A stretch of 64,000 nt of DNA from Moniliella sp. 'wahieum' (taxonomy: Eukaryota > Basidiomycota > Moniliellomycetes > Moniliellales > Moniliellaceae): the NCBI GenBank assembly GCA_003971905.1, contig RSEE01000047.1, positions 186,001-250,000 on the forward strand, read 5' to 3'. Position 1 is the first letter of the stretch. Each line of letters opens with the position of its first letter. Positions 43,407-56,253 of this stretch are shown here, piece after piece. The position numbers and the translations under genes were made by a program. The notes under the pieces are model-generated. The model did no database searches. It was given only the letters and a program-made list of their open reading frames with translations, and was not told where the DNA came from.

Positions 43407-44486
43407 ATGTGGGCCGCTAATTCTCGCCGCATACTGCCCTGGGCTGCATCTTCAACTCACCTCCGCCCCCTCCCGCTCCTCCGCTGCTTTACCACTGCGC
43501 CCCCGACTGGCCAAACAGTCCCTCTTGCGTTTGACCACTACCCCCCTGCCTCTGGCGATGGCCCATCCACGGTCCGGGACGCTGGCGTGGGTTCGGTTGT
43601 CCTAGCACATGGCCTCTTTGGGTCTAAACAAAATTGGCGGAGCGTGGCGCGTGACATGGCCAAGCGCTTTGGCGTGCCAATCTACGCGGTCGACCTGCGC
43701 AACCATGGCCAGAGCCCTGTGATCGATGGCATGAACTATGCCGACATGGCGTCAGATCTTGTTCGCTTTTTTGAAGAACGTTCGCTGGAGCAGGTACTGT
43801 TGGTGGGCCACTCAATGGGGGGTAAAGCCGCCTTGTCCACTGCCTTGAGCCCTCGTCTCTCTACTGGTGTCCTTTCGGGGCTGGTCAGCGTCGACATGGC
43901 TCCTTCCCGAGGAACTCTCAGCAACGACTTCGTGGTACGTGCGCTGTGGTCATTTACTTCTTGTCTGACTCTCTATTCCTGCCCAGGCGTATCTGGACGC
44001 TATGATCACTATCCGCGATGCCAAAGTGTCCACTCGCAAGCAAGCGGACGAGATTTTGGCCAAAACCGAATCGGCGGTAGGTATCCGCCAATTCCTCCTG
44101 ACAAACCTGGAACGCAACCCGCCTGATTCCCAGCATTGGTCCTTCCGCATTCCCTTGGACATTCTCAAGCGTCATTTGGATCAAATTGGTGATTTCCCAT
44201 ATGAGCCTGGCAAGGTTTCGCCCTCACAAGGGCGAACTCTGTTCATCAAAGGGGAACGAAGCAAGTACGTTGTCTGTTATTGCTCCCATTGGCCCTTGAC
44301 CACTTATGCCATACTCACCTTTCTGTGCACAGCTATATCAACAAGAACAACGTCCCTGTTTGCAACGCTCTCTTCCCACACAACAGCATTACTACTCTAC
44401 CCACCGGCCACTGGGTTCACGCCGAACAACCGCGCGCGTTTATCGATACCGTTGAGGCCTTCGCACTGGGGAAACCATCTATCTGA
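43407..44486 (+). CDS. Mitochondrial alpha/beta hydrolase (ABHD11/Imo32-like)
   Basis: Serine hydrolase of the ABHD11/yeast Imo32 group. The ATG at 43407 begins a presequence-like N-terminus (MWAANSRRILPWAASS). The core has VVLAHGLFGSKQNWRSVA (oxyanion loop), 'VYAVDLRNHG'-type strand-turn (here IYAVDLRNHGQSP), the nucleophile elbow LLVGHSMGGKAAL, and the catalytic His in TGHWVHAEQP. Introns at 43935-43986 (52 nt) and 44265-44332 (68 nt) are both GT-AG and restore frame exactly. About 320 residues, normal. A longer open frame upstream to 43059 overlaps the BRCA2 promoter and is GC-biased noise. Undamaged. Confidence 0.95.
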
Positions 44487-44719
44487 CCCCATCTTCACTC
44501 GATTAATCTAATCTTGCATCGCTTCCACGTTGACAGCCCCGAGTCAAGTCACGCAGACAACTAGCTCTCTTTGTTGGTGGGGGGGAGGAGTGCGCCAGTA
44601 GCAAGTAAAAGTAAATGGGGCGCAGGCCTAGCGCGCCTAGCACCACCCATACTCTTCGATTGCGCGCAGTAGAGATGGCAGGCCTGCAATCGCTCAGCCT
44701 GAGAGCTTGAATCAACACG

Positions 44720-44752
44720 TTCAATGTTCAATGTTCAATTTTCAATGTTCAC
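44720..44752. repeat. TTCAATG heptad array
   Basis: Four consecutive 7-mers (three TTCAATG, one TTCAATT) and a partial fifth. The flanking sequence has ATCAACACG. Same TCA phase as other arrays, but the centre (AATG) is not a palindrome, so it is a divergent member. It lies 200 nt upstream of YOS1. Confidence 0.85.
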
Positions 44753-44950
44753 TATCCCATGGCGCCTGTACGTTACGTAACATGGCCAGCTCCACAGCCA
44801 TGAGCTGGTGGCCGCGAGCCTCACATGCTCCAGGGCGTCAGATCGAGAGAGCAGGTAGAGCGGCCGCCAGGCAAGGTAACCTGCCAGTGCCGCCACCACC
44901 ACCGGCTCCGCCCCTTGGGTCTCCTACAACACTCCTTGGGAGGTCCTGCC

Positions 44951-45336
44951 ATGTCTATCCTCGAGTTTTTCGGTGATATCTTTACCATTGGCGTCCTGCT
45001 CGTCAATTCGATTGCCATCCTCAACGAGGAACGCTTCCTCGTCCCAGGTGCGTCCCCCAAGTCTCCCACACACGGTCACTGACTTTCTGTCTCGGCTTCT
45101 CCAGTTGGCTGGTCTGCTACGAGCCAGAACCAAATGTACAGTGAAGCATACGGTCAGCAGCAAGAAGAGTCCGTAAAAGTCCGCCTTATCCACCTGATCA
45201 GTGCGGTGCGCATGCTGCTTCGAGGTATGTTAACTCTCTGCCTAATGGGCTTCGGCACTGACATGTCTGCGTCTTGATCTCAGTGCCACTCATTGCGGTC
45301 AATGCTCTTCTCGTCGCCAAGTTAATCATCTTCTGA
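44951..45336 (+). CDS. YOS1: Yos1/IER3IP1, ER-Golgi transport protein
   Basis: Small membrane protein of the Yip1-Yif1-Yos1 complex needed for COPII vesicle transport. Three exons, with GT-AG introns at 45048-45104 (57 nt) and 45225-45283 (59 nt), encode about 90 residues. They start MSILEFFGDIFTIGVLLVNS, a first transmembrane helix, followed by the hallmark AILNEERFLVPVGW. A short linker is followed by SAVRMLLRVPLIAVNALLVA and a final KLIIF. Length and motif match the family exactly. Two introns in so small a gene raise local intron density above the window average. No frame errors. Confidence 0.97.
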
Positions 45337-47467
45337 GCCAAAGCGGATCAAACTTGCTCGCACGCATGCCAGAGCTGAGCGCTGGCTCTTAATGGTTGTG
45401 GTGCACCCTGTAAAACCCAACCAGAGGCCCCCCAATGGCGCTCGAAAATGCTGAAATGACATGGCACGAGAGGCAAGCGAAGAGTGTGCAGGGCGTGGGA
45501 AAGGGACATTACCTATTCCCTGGCAAATCCTTCTATCGATGTCAATGTGCCGGGGGTATTGGTGTGGCGTGTCAGACGCTCGGCCAGGGAAACATCATTC
45601 ATGGCACATCAGGATATGAAGATGATATGCATGCCATCGCGATTCCAACGATATATCCCCATTCAGCGAAAGAGGTAATGGTTGTGGAATGAGCTTGCCG
45701 TCTCGGTTGTCAGTGATACAGCTCCGATCCCATCCTGCACCCCATGCCCGGCTCACACACCACTACCAGAACTGCACAAGCGGCGGGCGTGCCCCCCCTT
45801 CTACACTAATAGACGCTTTCTTGCCTCAGGGCGTCATAATTCTTCCTGAGTTAAAGCAACATGGCATCATGCCTTTTTTCTGGACAGTCGATCTGAAAAC
45901 AGTATCCCCTTACTCTGGTGAGGATAGTATCGGATCTAGAATCCAATGACCGGCCTGACCGCCAATCCAGCGTAGTTGGAGGAATAACATAACGCTCCTC
46001 ATATCATGCAGATGTAATCGTGACCGGCATTATCACCATCTTCCCTACAGGTGGTGTGCACATGCATCCCCAACAGTCCATGGCAAGGCTTTGTAAGACC
46101 GGAGGAACCTAAGGATTTGGGTAGAGAACCTCTGGGAATGTAGAGCAACGCAATCGCGGTGGTGGTGGTCAAGGTCTAAGCCTTAGGCCTTATGCCACAC
46201 CTAGAGGAGACAGGGGTTCCAACAAGCCAGAGTATACACGTGGAGGCTTCAGAAGTGAAATAAGGGGCAAAGGGTGTGATAAGACAGGCGCCTTGGCCTA
46301 TGTAAGGGACCGCCGGTCCCGACAGGCTTGTGCCTCCGCAAGAATGCCCGCACAGCCTCTGCCATGTCGAAAACTCAAGCAGCAACATGTAACAGCGATC
46401 CTGCCTGGCACCGCTCGCAAGGCGCTCAGGATGTTGGAGCTTGAGCTGCAAGTGAGCCTACAACATCCCGACTACGCAACCGTTTTCGGAGTGCAAAATA
46501 AAAGCATGACCATGATTCCAATACGAATTGTGTCGGGCGCCGGCGCCTTCCGACCTGATGGAAATCCACAGGCCAGAAGTCACAAGGAAGATGCACCAGC
46601 AGGAAGAACATCACTCTAGGTCTCCGCGAGCGCCTGCGACCGCCACTGAAGGGAGGGCAAGTGACTCTAAAGCAGAGACCGTATTCAGTAGGGAAAAGAG
46701 TCAAGCTCGAATGGGCTGCACCGCCCGCTTTTATACCATGGCGGAAAGGGGAACATCCAAACTCGGCGCAATATAACCGCAGTAACCCTATTGGTTTACA
46801 TTACACCATAAGCATAACCCTACTTTTAACCCCGCTTGGCGTCCACAGGCTTGATGGTGGCGGTGACCCAGCAAGCCGCGAGCCTGTAAGTGCGGTGGCG
46901 GTGTAAAAAAAAACTGTCGTTTAACCCCCCACGGTATCTCCCTCCCCCCGGCGTGGCTAGGCGCTCATCTCACCTCCCTCGTCGTTTGTCGCCCCCGTCC
47001 GGCTGCCACTGCGCCCTTCCTAAGCACTCTCACCTTTCCCCTTGGCCTGGTGCGCCCCCGTCATGCACATCTAAGTTCTCCGGCAACCACGGTCTCAAGT
47101 TTTTGTCTGCAGTATATTGGTCTTTGCGTTTTTGGTTTCTCTCGGTTCTGGCTAGGCCTGCTTTTTGTTTACACCCAAACTTTGAGTCAGCCCTTCCTGC
47201 CTCTACATCTCTTCATCCGTTCGATTCGCTTCGACACGGTTAGTAGTACGGCGGTTCGTTTTCTCAGCTTGGCTTGCAAGAGCACCTTTAACATCCCCTC
47301 TCCTCGGTACCGCTTGCACCTGCCGTCTCACCGACTGGCGTGTATCTTCCATATATTCTACCGCACCAGTTTGCACTCGGTTCGTGCATCTCGGTGTATC
47401 CCTGCTTTGGTCCGGTCCATCTGTTGTCGACGGTTGGATTTGGGCTCTCCTTAATACTTCTTTCAGC
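45337..47467. other. Long intergenic region upstream of the HSF-type gene
   Basis: About 2.1 kb. Several frames of 80-110 codons exist (45435-45692, 45689-45949, 46293-46619) but none resembles a known family or shows clear codon bias. A small hairpin GGGACC-GCC-GGTCCC lies at 46306-46320. From about 46920 to 47460 the plus strand is C/T-rich, as expected of a fungal promoter and leader. No heptad arrays were found, in contrast to other long gaps. Confidence 0.5.
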
Positions 47468-49180
47468 ATGACTGCTGTTGCGACGACCGTGTCAGCATTA
47501 CCTTCGCTACACCTGGTCTCTTCTCCTCTTTCTATCCCCAAATCATCTTCGTCGCCCTCATTGGCTGGATCGCCTACCGACTCTGCTCAGTGTGATGATG
47601 ATGGCGGCGCAGGTCAAAAGACTCGCGTCTCGGCCTTCGTCCGTAAGCTACGGAGGTAAGTCAAACTAGTCCGTTTTTGGTCGTTGGGAAGGTTTGTTAA
47701 CATGATCTCCGTTATCAGCATGATTGACAACGATACTATCCACAACATTCACTGGACACCAGACGGTGAAGCGTTTCGTGTCCTTGATTCGGTCAACTTC
47801 TCGCGTGATGTGTTGCCCAAGTGTGCGTCTTCTTCCGTGTTCGTTAACGAAACGAAGCGACTGACTGATGTCATTTCTCAGATTTTAAGCACAACAACTG
47901 GCAATCCTTCATCCGTCAACTCAACATATACGGCTTCGTCAAACTGACCGAAACTCCTGCCCAATCCCACACCACTGGCTCCCCATCCCCTCCCACACCC
48001 CAGTTGGAATGGTCATTCAAACCCCCTCTTTCTTCGTAATGCGCCTGATGCTATGGAAGAAATCAAGCGGAGGACACCCAAGACCAGCAAATCAACTGAA
48101 ATGGACGATGCTGTTGGGAACAAAAGGCCAAGGCTGGAGCCCCCGGACGGGTCCCAAACCTCCCTCGCCTCAAAAGCAAATCGACAAAGCCCGGTTGTCT
48201 TCCAATCCATGCCCGGCCACATACTGCCAATCCGCGTGGTCTTCCCCTGTTCCCCTCCGGCATGCCCTTTCATGGTGTGAACATGCCCAACAATATGGCT
48301 ACTGCCGCCGCCGCTGCCGCCATTGCCGCTGGGATGAATCCTGCCGCAGCCGTTGCAGCCCTGGGCCTCTCTGGTCAAGCGGGTCGTCCACCCGTGACGG
48401 CATCGCCAGCTGGGACCAACCCCAATCTGCCACTGAAGCCCTCTGCCAACAATGCTTCCATGGTACCTCCTATGGTGCCTCCTGTGGCCCCATCTTTCCC
48501 AGGTTGTATGATGATTCCTTCGCCCCCTGTCCCCACTCCAAGCACAGCCTTGGCCAAACCAAGTTCGAACACAGGCGCCTCTTCCTCCAAGACCAAGGTC
48601 CATTCTGCTCCTGTTCGTTCTACTGCCTCATCAGCCAGCTCAAGTTCTAGTGGGACAACGTTGGCCGAAAAAATCTCAGACGAGTCAGAGGCGGTGCGAC
48701 TACGGTCAGAGATGTCTGCATTGCAAACCCGGCTGGAGGCGTTACGGCGCGCCACATGCAGGACATGGACGATATCCAAGCCCGGGCCATGTCGCACATG
48801 ATGCAAGTTTTGTCCACGCAGGCTCGGAACGATTGTCCCCTCTCCACGGTGACTGAGCTGCAAGACTGTTTGGATACGTGGCGCCACATGTCGGAGGTCA
48901 CGGCCTCCCTCCTTCCCGCGGAGGCCGCTTGCAACGATAGTGAGGCGCCCACAGCCGATGACTCCTTGCCTGACTGGGATGCCCACTCGACCAACCCCCT
49001 TTTCCCTGATGCTGGAGTGGAACCGGCCATGCTTCTTCTCTCGGTCCTAGTCTCATCGACGCGTCGCCGATCGATGCGGTGCACGACTATGATATGTCGT
49101 TTGACGACTCGGCCACGCTGAGCGGAGCAGACGAGAGGACACTCGATGGTCCTCCTGCTAAGCGCCGTCGCAGCAATTAG
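47468..49180 (+). CDS. HSF-domain transcription factor
   Basis: Heat-shock-factor-type DNA-binding protein. The start at 47468 leads to a Ser-rich stretch and then the winged-helix domain in three exons: VSAFVRKLRSMIDND, IHWTPDGEAFRVLDS, and the recognition helix NNWQSFIRQLNIYGFVKL with EWSFK and FLRNAPDAMEEIKRR. Introns are at 47656-47718 (63 nt) and about 47821-47881 (61 nt). After it come an Ala/Met/Pro-rich region, a coiled coil (RLRSEMSALQTRLEALRR) and an acidic C-terminus ending PPAKRRRSN. Frame changes fall at the T run just after intron 2 (four T where six are expected for KFFKHNNW), the C run near 48024, near 48262, and twice more before 49050. Could be Hsf1, Sfl1 or Mga1-like; not decidable here. 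Confidence 0.88.
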
Positions 49181-50039
49181 GGTGTCTCTTACCCCCCATC
49201 CCCGCGCCTACGGTTACAGGTTTGCGTTGGCCTTTGCACCGCGCTGTAAATCAGTGCCCATCCGCCGCGTTGCCCCTGTAGATAGACTGCGTTTTGTTCG
49301 CCTTCTGTTTCGTGAACGCCACCTGTATGCTCTATTGCTCCATTTGCTCGGGCTCGGTCGCCCTCGATGTCCTTTCGCTTTGAACACCCATATCCGCAAC
49401 GCACCCCTTGTGCGCGGTAAGACCCAAAACATGTACACTATTCTTCGCTGCATGTAGATTGCTTGCCCATGTACGTCATTTGCCGTGCCCCGAGACGAGT
49501 GTGGGATTGATAGCAGTAGGGGACGCCGCCGGGCCGAGGCCAAGCATGCTGGATTGAGCACGACGCGCATGGCGACGGAGAAGCGAGTGGAAGCGGAGGC
49601 ATGAGGAGGCATCGCCTTCGGCGATTGATATTTGAAACCACGCCCACACCGCTTGGCCGGCTGCCCGTGGTTGGCGCCCAGGCACAGGGGGAGAGAAAGA
49701 GATAGGCACAGTGGCGTGCTGCCAGGGCCTGCTGCTGGCCAGTGTACTGCGAGCAGCGGGCCAGTGCCACGTGGTCTGGCAGCCTGCCAACCCTAGCATA
49801 CTGGCTCCACTGCAGGCTGCAGCCTACTGCAGCCCTGTTGGCTGGCAAGCGGACCGGGCTCTGACGATAGCAGCCCGGACAGTTGAGTTTGTGCGACCAC
49901 CTGCCCACCAGCGCGCCTTGTCTCTGCTCCGGCCCTCCGCCTGTTCTCCGTTCTGCTCCACTCAGCCGCCTTCCCTTCTCGTCGCTTCTGCCAACCCCCC
50001 CCCCCGTTGCCCGTGTCTTCTCTCACTTCCCCCTTCATC
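49181..50039. promoter_or_regulatory. Intergenic region upstream of ARF1
   Basis: About 860 bp with no gene recognised. CTGCAGGCTGCAGCCTACTGCAG near 49810-49832 is a cluster of palindromic words. The last 120 bp before the ATG are C/T-rich, ending in a run of C. No heptad array. Confidence 0.5.
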
Positions 50040-51356
<1,317 letters not shown>

Positions 51357-51663
51357 TAGTCCCCTCCCCGATAGGCCTGATGGGATCTGCCGGCGAAGGT
51401 GGTTGGGCGCTGGCTGCTCTGCCAAGTAGGAATAAGGTTGCTAGGGGCCTAGCGCCTGTTCACCAGTGGTGATCGAATGGCCGAATCACATTCATCACAG
51501 TGCCTATACCGAGCGGCTGGCGAGGGACGCGTGGACCACGGAGTATCAGACTGCGTGTACTGATGATCTGCGCGCCTGGCCGGCTCAACCAGCGCAGACT
51601 GCGCTGCCAGGGGCCGGAGAACTGGCGCAAGCGCACTAGGGTTGGGGCATCATGCGTCTGGTG

Positions 51664-51719
51664 TCACACATCACGCGTCACTAGACACTGGCGACTGGCC
51701 ACCGGCCACCGGTCACCGG
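51664..51719. repeat. Eight-unit heptad array with a gradient of centres
   Basis: Eight contiguous 7-mers. Units include TCACACA, TCACGCG, TCACTAG, ACACTGG, CGACTGG, CCACCGG (twice) and TCACCGG. The centre changes step by step from unit to unit while the 7-bp frame and the 'AC' core are kept. Confidence 0.9.
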
Positions 51720-51785
51720 CAGCTGCCTCCTGGGCGAGAGGCGAGTCATGCACGCGAGTTGCTACAACCCTACCACACGTCCGGG

Positions 51786-51811
51786 TCATGCGTCACGCGT
51801 CACGCTCACGC
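51786..51811. repeat. TCACGCG heptad tract
   Basis: TCATGCG, TCACGCG and two shortened TCACGC units in tandem. Confidence 0.8.
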
Positions 51812-52068
51812 TTGCCGAGTCCCGACAGTCAGCTAGTTCTGGGGCACGTTGCATCGGGGCCCGAGGCGGAAACCCGAGGCACGGCGCCGCTGTGCCGCCC
51901 CATCGTCTGAAAAGCTGGCCAGCGGCCCACACGCCCCAGCGAGGAGCCAGCCGGCTGCAGCGTGAAGCACACCGCGCAACGTCATCCTCCCCACATCCAC
52001 CACCGTTCCCTCAGCCTTGCTCCCCGCCTCCGCCTCCTGCTCTCCAAGCCGTCTCCCAATCCATCAGC

Positions 52069-52771
52069 ATGTCTGTCGAGTACGCCCCTCCCCTGCCGCA
52101 GCAACCTCATTCCTCCTTGCCTCCCGCTCTAACTCCCCCTCCCCCCCGCTCCCCTCTGGCCAGCCTCAACCCGCACGTCCAGCTCGGCTTTCCCCGCCCA
52201 TTAACCGAGCTGGTCACCCGCCCGCTCACAATCAGCAACCCCAACAAGCACCCCGTCGCCTTCAAGATCAAGACCACGGCCCCCAAGCAATACTGTGTCA
52301 AGCCCAACGCTGGCTTCATCCCCGCTGGCCAGCGGACCGAGGTGCAGATCATGCTCCAGCCCATGCATGAGGAGCCCCCGCTGACGGCCAAGTGCCGGGA
52401 CAAGTTCTTGGTCCAGAGTGCCATCGTGCCTTCTCATCTCGTTTCGGCAAGTACAACCGAATTTTGGGCTGAACTGACCAAGACGGACAAGGATGCGATC
52501 AACGAACAGAAGCTGCGTGTCGCCTACTTGCCGCCCAAGTCCGCCGCCGTGCCGGAGGAAGACGAGGAAGGCTCAACCAAGGAGGCGTCGGGCCCCTCAC
52601 CCCGGCCCAACTGGAAGCGGAGAACGCAAAGCTGCGCGCTCAGATCCAGGGAAATGCTTCGAAGATGCCCAAGGTGCCCTGCCCATAGTCGCCCTGTTGC
52701 TCGCCGTTGTTGCGGCCGCTGCGGCGGCAGGGACGTGGTACGTGATCACAAACGACCTGATCAAACTGTGA
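52069..52771 (+). CDS. VAMP-associated protein (VAP/Scs2), tail-anchored ER protein
   Basis: ER membrane tether that binds FFAT motifs at contact sites. The ATG at 52069 begins a Pro-rich leader and then an MSP domain: LTLTISNPNKHPVAFKIKTT (written here as RPLTISNPNKHPVAFKIKTT), APKQYCVKPNAGFIPAGQ, and DKFLVQSAIV. After an acidic linker a coiled coil reads AQLEAENAKLRAQIQ, and a single C-terminal transmembrane segment (PIVALLLAVVAAAAAAGTWY) is the tail anchor, ending DLIKL. Two single-base gaps in short homopolymers are inferred, near 52592 (C run before AQLEAEN) and near 52683 (G run before the membrane anchor). Without them the three typical parts would not share a frame. About 230 residues, intronless. 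Confidence 0.93.
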
Positions 52772-53390
52772 GGGGCCATATCTACCTGCCGACTGGGTCT
52801 TGTTCTACTCCGATTGTGCAGCGCGTTTGGCTTTGCCATAGGCGTGAATATCCCTCCTTGTTGCAAGAGGTGGTCCTCTTGCTTTCCCCCCAATTCTTGC
52901 TCCCCCTTATTTTGAAGTTCTTGAGAGGAAGCGATGCCCTCGGCCCACCTCTTCCGTCTGTTCTCGCCCTCTCGTTTCTGCTCTCCTCATTCGCTAGGCT
53001 GTCTCAGCGAGTGTTTGTCCCACCTATCTTTGACCTCCTGTCTACCTCCGTTTGGTATCCCCCTGTTCCCCCGGCGTGAGTGCATTTCCATTTAGTCCAA
53101 CCCAACCCTGTCTGCCGTATCTCTCCGTCTGCCTTGTCTTATCACTTCCAACAGCCACGCTCGCCTCTCCCCTTACACACCACCGCTTTTGCTGGGGTCC
53201 GGCAAACTTATTTTTCTTGTCTTTCCTTAGTAACGGACTCCATTTCGGTTTAAGTTCATTACTAGTGTTGGCCCTTGCCTGTCCCAACACCCGGAAAGGC
53301 GAGAAAAGAAAGGATGAGGAGGGAAAGGGTGGGGGTCATGACGAAACATCGGGCGAATGCAGGGGAAGCAGCGAAGGCGACAAGGGCATC
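52772..53390. other. Convergent 3' region between VAP and the DUF1770-like gene
   Basis: About 620 bp, C/T-rich then mixed. Open frames exist but are extensions of the VAP frame. No repeat or gene seen. Confidence 0.5.
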
Positions 53391-54002
53391 TCAGTACCAG
53401 TTATGCCATAGGCGGAGGGTGGGAAATCGAACCAGGCAACCGGAACATGCTGCGAAGCATATTACGAGCCCTAACTTGGCCGTCACATAGCCCAGACCCA
53501 AAACGAAAAACAAAGCACCCGAAACGCACTGGGAGACGACCTGGTTGACAAAAACCTTGGATATCAGCGCGCCCCTGCATGCCCGAGGAACAATTGGAGT
53601 CAGCGGTAACTCCCATCTCAAAGGAGCAGCGAGCACGTACCATTCAATCTTGACATTCTTGGCCAGCCACCACTGAGAGCCAGGAGCAGGGATCTGGCCT
53701 TCGGATGAGGGTGCCTTTTCGTCGGCTTGAGAGTCGCCATCGGGATAGACCTTGATGCAGGACCGGATGGAGGAAAGAAATGACTGCTCGTACCTCAGAT
53801 CTGGAATGGGGAGGTTGGGCGTGTGCAGGGTGGGATGGCGGCGCTGCTTGAGCTTGCGGGAGGGCTGCCGTGCTCCTTGCTGGTGCTCGGACCAGGGAGC
53901 TAGATGAGGCACGTCGGCTGCACTGGGCTCAAGGAGGGGCGAAGTGGGCGCAGTAACAGGCGCATCGGAAGGCGAGAATGGGCTGACAAGGTCCGAGGCC
54001 AT
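53391..54002 (-). CDS. Fungal membrane protein resembling the DUF1770/YPR063C type (tentative)
   Basis: The ATG at 54002 opens a Ser/Pro-rich N-terminus. A recognisable block PNLPIPDLRYEQSFLSSIRS follows, the 'PDLRFEQSYL' motif of a conserved fungal family whose members have one or two C-terminal membrane segments. An intron at 53575-53640 (66 nt) joins VKIEW to GALISKVFVNQVV. The rest is hydrophobic (SGALFFVLGLGYVTAKLGLV, then VICFAACSGCLV), one or two transmembrane helices. About 180 residues. In yeast the family member localises to the ER; a related fission-yeast protein acts in mitophagy. The family call is from memory of the motif, so function is left open. The very C-terminus may be altered by an unseen intron. 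Confidence 0.55.
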   Translation of the reverse strand: MASDLVSPFSPSDAPVTAPTSPLLEPSAADVPHLAPWSEHQQGARQPSRKLKQRRHPTLHTPNLPIPDLRYEQSFLSSIRSCIKVYPDGDSQADEKAPSSEGQIPAPGSQWWLAKNVKIEWYVLAAPLRWELPLTPIVPRACRGALISKVFVNQVVSQCVSGALFFVLGLGYVTAKLGLVICFAACSGCLVRFPTLRLWHNWY

Positions 54003-55370
54003 GACGAGCAAACGGAGGGGAAAGCTGGGGATGGGGGCACAGCCTCGATGGGAAGACGGCAAGAGCAATCGAGGAGCGCTGCGGACAAAGCCAGCAGTTG
54101 ATTCGCCTCCAAACGCCCCTCCAGCACCGTCGCCCACATCTGCTAAGTGCAGCAGAACATTGAACATTGAAGTTCGTTTTGTCCCAAGAAGGGCCATCAC
54201 ATGGAGTACGAATCGTGTGGGTATTACTCTTGTGCCGCGCCTTGGACTGAAAGTGGTGGGCAACGGGGTAACGAGCAACCGTACTCAATCAACCATGTTG
54301 TCCACAATCGCCTGCTGTGGGTGTCGCCTCGTCGTCGTAGGGCCAAAAGAGTACTCGTTATTGTATGCGAGTAGAGAGATCGGCCCGACCAAAGAAACAT
54401 CAACAATCAACAGTATCGAGCGCGCCGAACAAGGCCGAGCATGGAGCATCGAACATCGATCAAGTAAGCGCACACGTCTACCTCGGGGTGTTTCTCCATC
54501 TTTGTGAGCACACGGAAGTATAACACTTTTCCTTCAGCAAATACGGGACAAGAAAAAAATAGGTTCTCACAGGGGGCGGGGGCTGAGGCTGTTGAGGCGC
54601 TGAGACGCGGAGAGGGAGCTGCCAGGGGTTGCCCAGGGGTTACCGTCACCCAGGGGCCTGCAAAAAAGCTTTTAGATCCGCTTCGAAGGGTCATCGATCA
54701 TCCTGCCTAGTCTCTTTTGAAAATCGAGGGCCCAAGGCGCATATAATATCGATCGGCTCCCGGGGGGATCACCGGGATCACCGAAATCGCCTCGAAAGAA
54801 ACGATGAATAAGGATTGTGGTCAAGCTAAAGTAACGTTAAAGCTGAGAAACCCCCTCTAAAGACTCGCGATCGAAAGAGACTTAAGCTTCTTCTGTACGC
54901 ATACCATTGACAGAGCTTAAGATTTAAGGCTGGGACAGGGAAGCGCTACGCCTAAACCGACCCGCTCATCTTGTGCTGCTTGAAGGCCTAGTATCTATAT
55001 ACACTCTTATTACTTACTGTTGACCACCAGCGGTCTAAAGCCCTTCGGCCTTCAGTGACACCTGGCCCGATGTACACAACAGTGCATCGAGGCAGTGCGT
55101 CCCGGACCTTCCACGAGCTTCCACCGGCCTCCGAGCCCAAAGCCTATCATATATCACGACCCATAGGCCTATCGCTCCTTAGCCCTCTGGGCTACCATTT
55201 CCATTCCCCATATCGTCAGCATCGTTAGCTAGACCCGCGACACTTCAGTACCTCTAAAAGGCTATATTTACTCGTTACTCGCGCGATTTTGGTCCCAGTA
55301 AAGACCCAGCTCTCTAAGGATATCTATCTATCGTCTATGTCGCCAAAATGGGTGACTGCAAGCTGGTAAA

Positions 55371-55415
55371 CTTCAGCGTTCAGTTGAACGTTTTGATGTT
55401 GAACGTTGAACTAGT
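55371..55415. repeat. AACGTT-type inverted words
   Basis: AGCGTTCAGTTGAACGTT is followed by GTTGAACGTTGAAC. TCAACGT-class units in mixed orientation. Confidence 0.7.
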
Positions 55416-55818
55416 CCAACGACATGGGAGCAGGGGATACAAAAAGCTGATGGTACCGTGATCGTGATCCCTTGGGCCAGCCTGATGGAGATCAGGGTGG
55501 CCCCTCGGGCTCAGGCCGTTTCAGAAACGAAGATGCTGTGGGCCTCAATGGCCTCAATGATGCAGATATGGATGATGTCGATGATGCATGCATGGTGTGA
55601 GCTAGGAAAAAAATCGACATGTCGATTGGCATGGACAAGCGAAAATGAGGCCAATGATCTAATCGATTAATGAGTTAATGGGGTCGAATAGGGCGAGATG
55701 GCACCTGTGACATCGTGTGACGCCGACGGCGCAATTAAGAGCTGGCAGCTTCAGATGGCTTGAGGCAGCACGGAATTTCGGGTGCTCACCGTGAAAGACC
55801 GCTGCACCAAAAGGCGCT

Positions 55819-55846
55819 CATCGATATCGATCATCGATCATCGATC
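55819..55846. repeat. ATCGATC heptad tract
   Basis: TCATCGATATCGATCATCG and further ATCATCGATC units (palindrome ATCGAT plus linker C), matching the array at 11678. Confidence 0.85.
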
Positions 55847-56253
55847 TCACCACCAGCAACAGGCGGAGGTAAGCCGATGCGGATCGGGTCGAGTGGATAC
55901 ATCGCGTACCACATCGGGTGACCATGTCCACCTTCGTAACCCCGATCGTTCCGGCACTGCCCGCCAGCGGGACGGTGGTCGCAGGCGGATCTGACAGACA
56001 CCAGCTGGTCGGTTCGGGCGATGTGGCAGGGGTTTCCGACACAGGCGCTGTGCCTCGTGCATCGTTTAATTAAACTGGGCTGTTCCGCGCCAACAGCAGG
56101 TGTATCAAATTTTGCCCCCCCATCTCCTCCCGGCCTCTTCCGTTGCGAGGGGTGGGCGCAGATGCGCCAGATGCCCCTATAAGCTACCGCGTCCTCCGAC
56201 CCTGTCGCCACCACCTGGTTCCCTTGGCCGTCTGCGTACCCCCATCCGTTGCT

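Larger units (their letters stand above)
54003..56253. other. 2.2-kb gene-poor region, more AT-rich in its middle
   Basis: No gene recognised. From about 54815 to 55450 there is no open frame of even 60 codons on either strand, which is rare in this GC-rich window. Base composition is visibly more AT-rich there. No tRNA cloverleaf or snoRNA boxes could be identified by eye. Repeats of the heptad family flank it at 55371-55415 (GTTGAACG words) and 55819-55846 (ATCGATCATCG). Confidence 0.5.

Noticed and set aside
46770-46840. Telomere-like ACCCTA words
   Set aside because: Only isolated CCCTA words occur, with no tandem array.
53410-53480. tRNA gene suggested by a GGTTCGATTTC box on the minus strand
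   Set aside because: The T-stem does not pair, no acceptor stem or A box is found, and the site lies inside a likely protein-coding exon.
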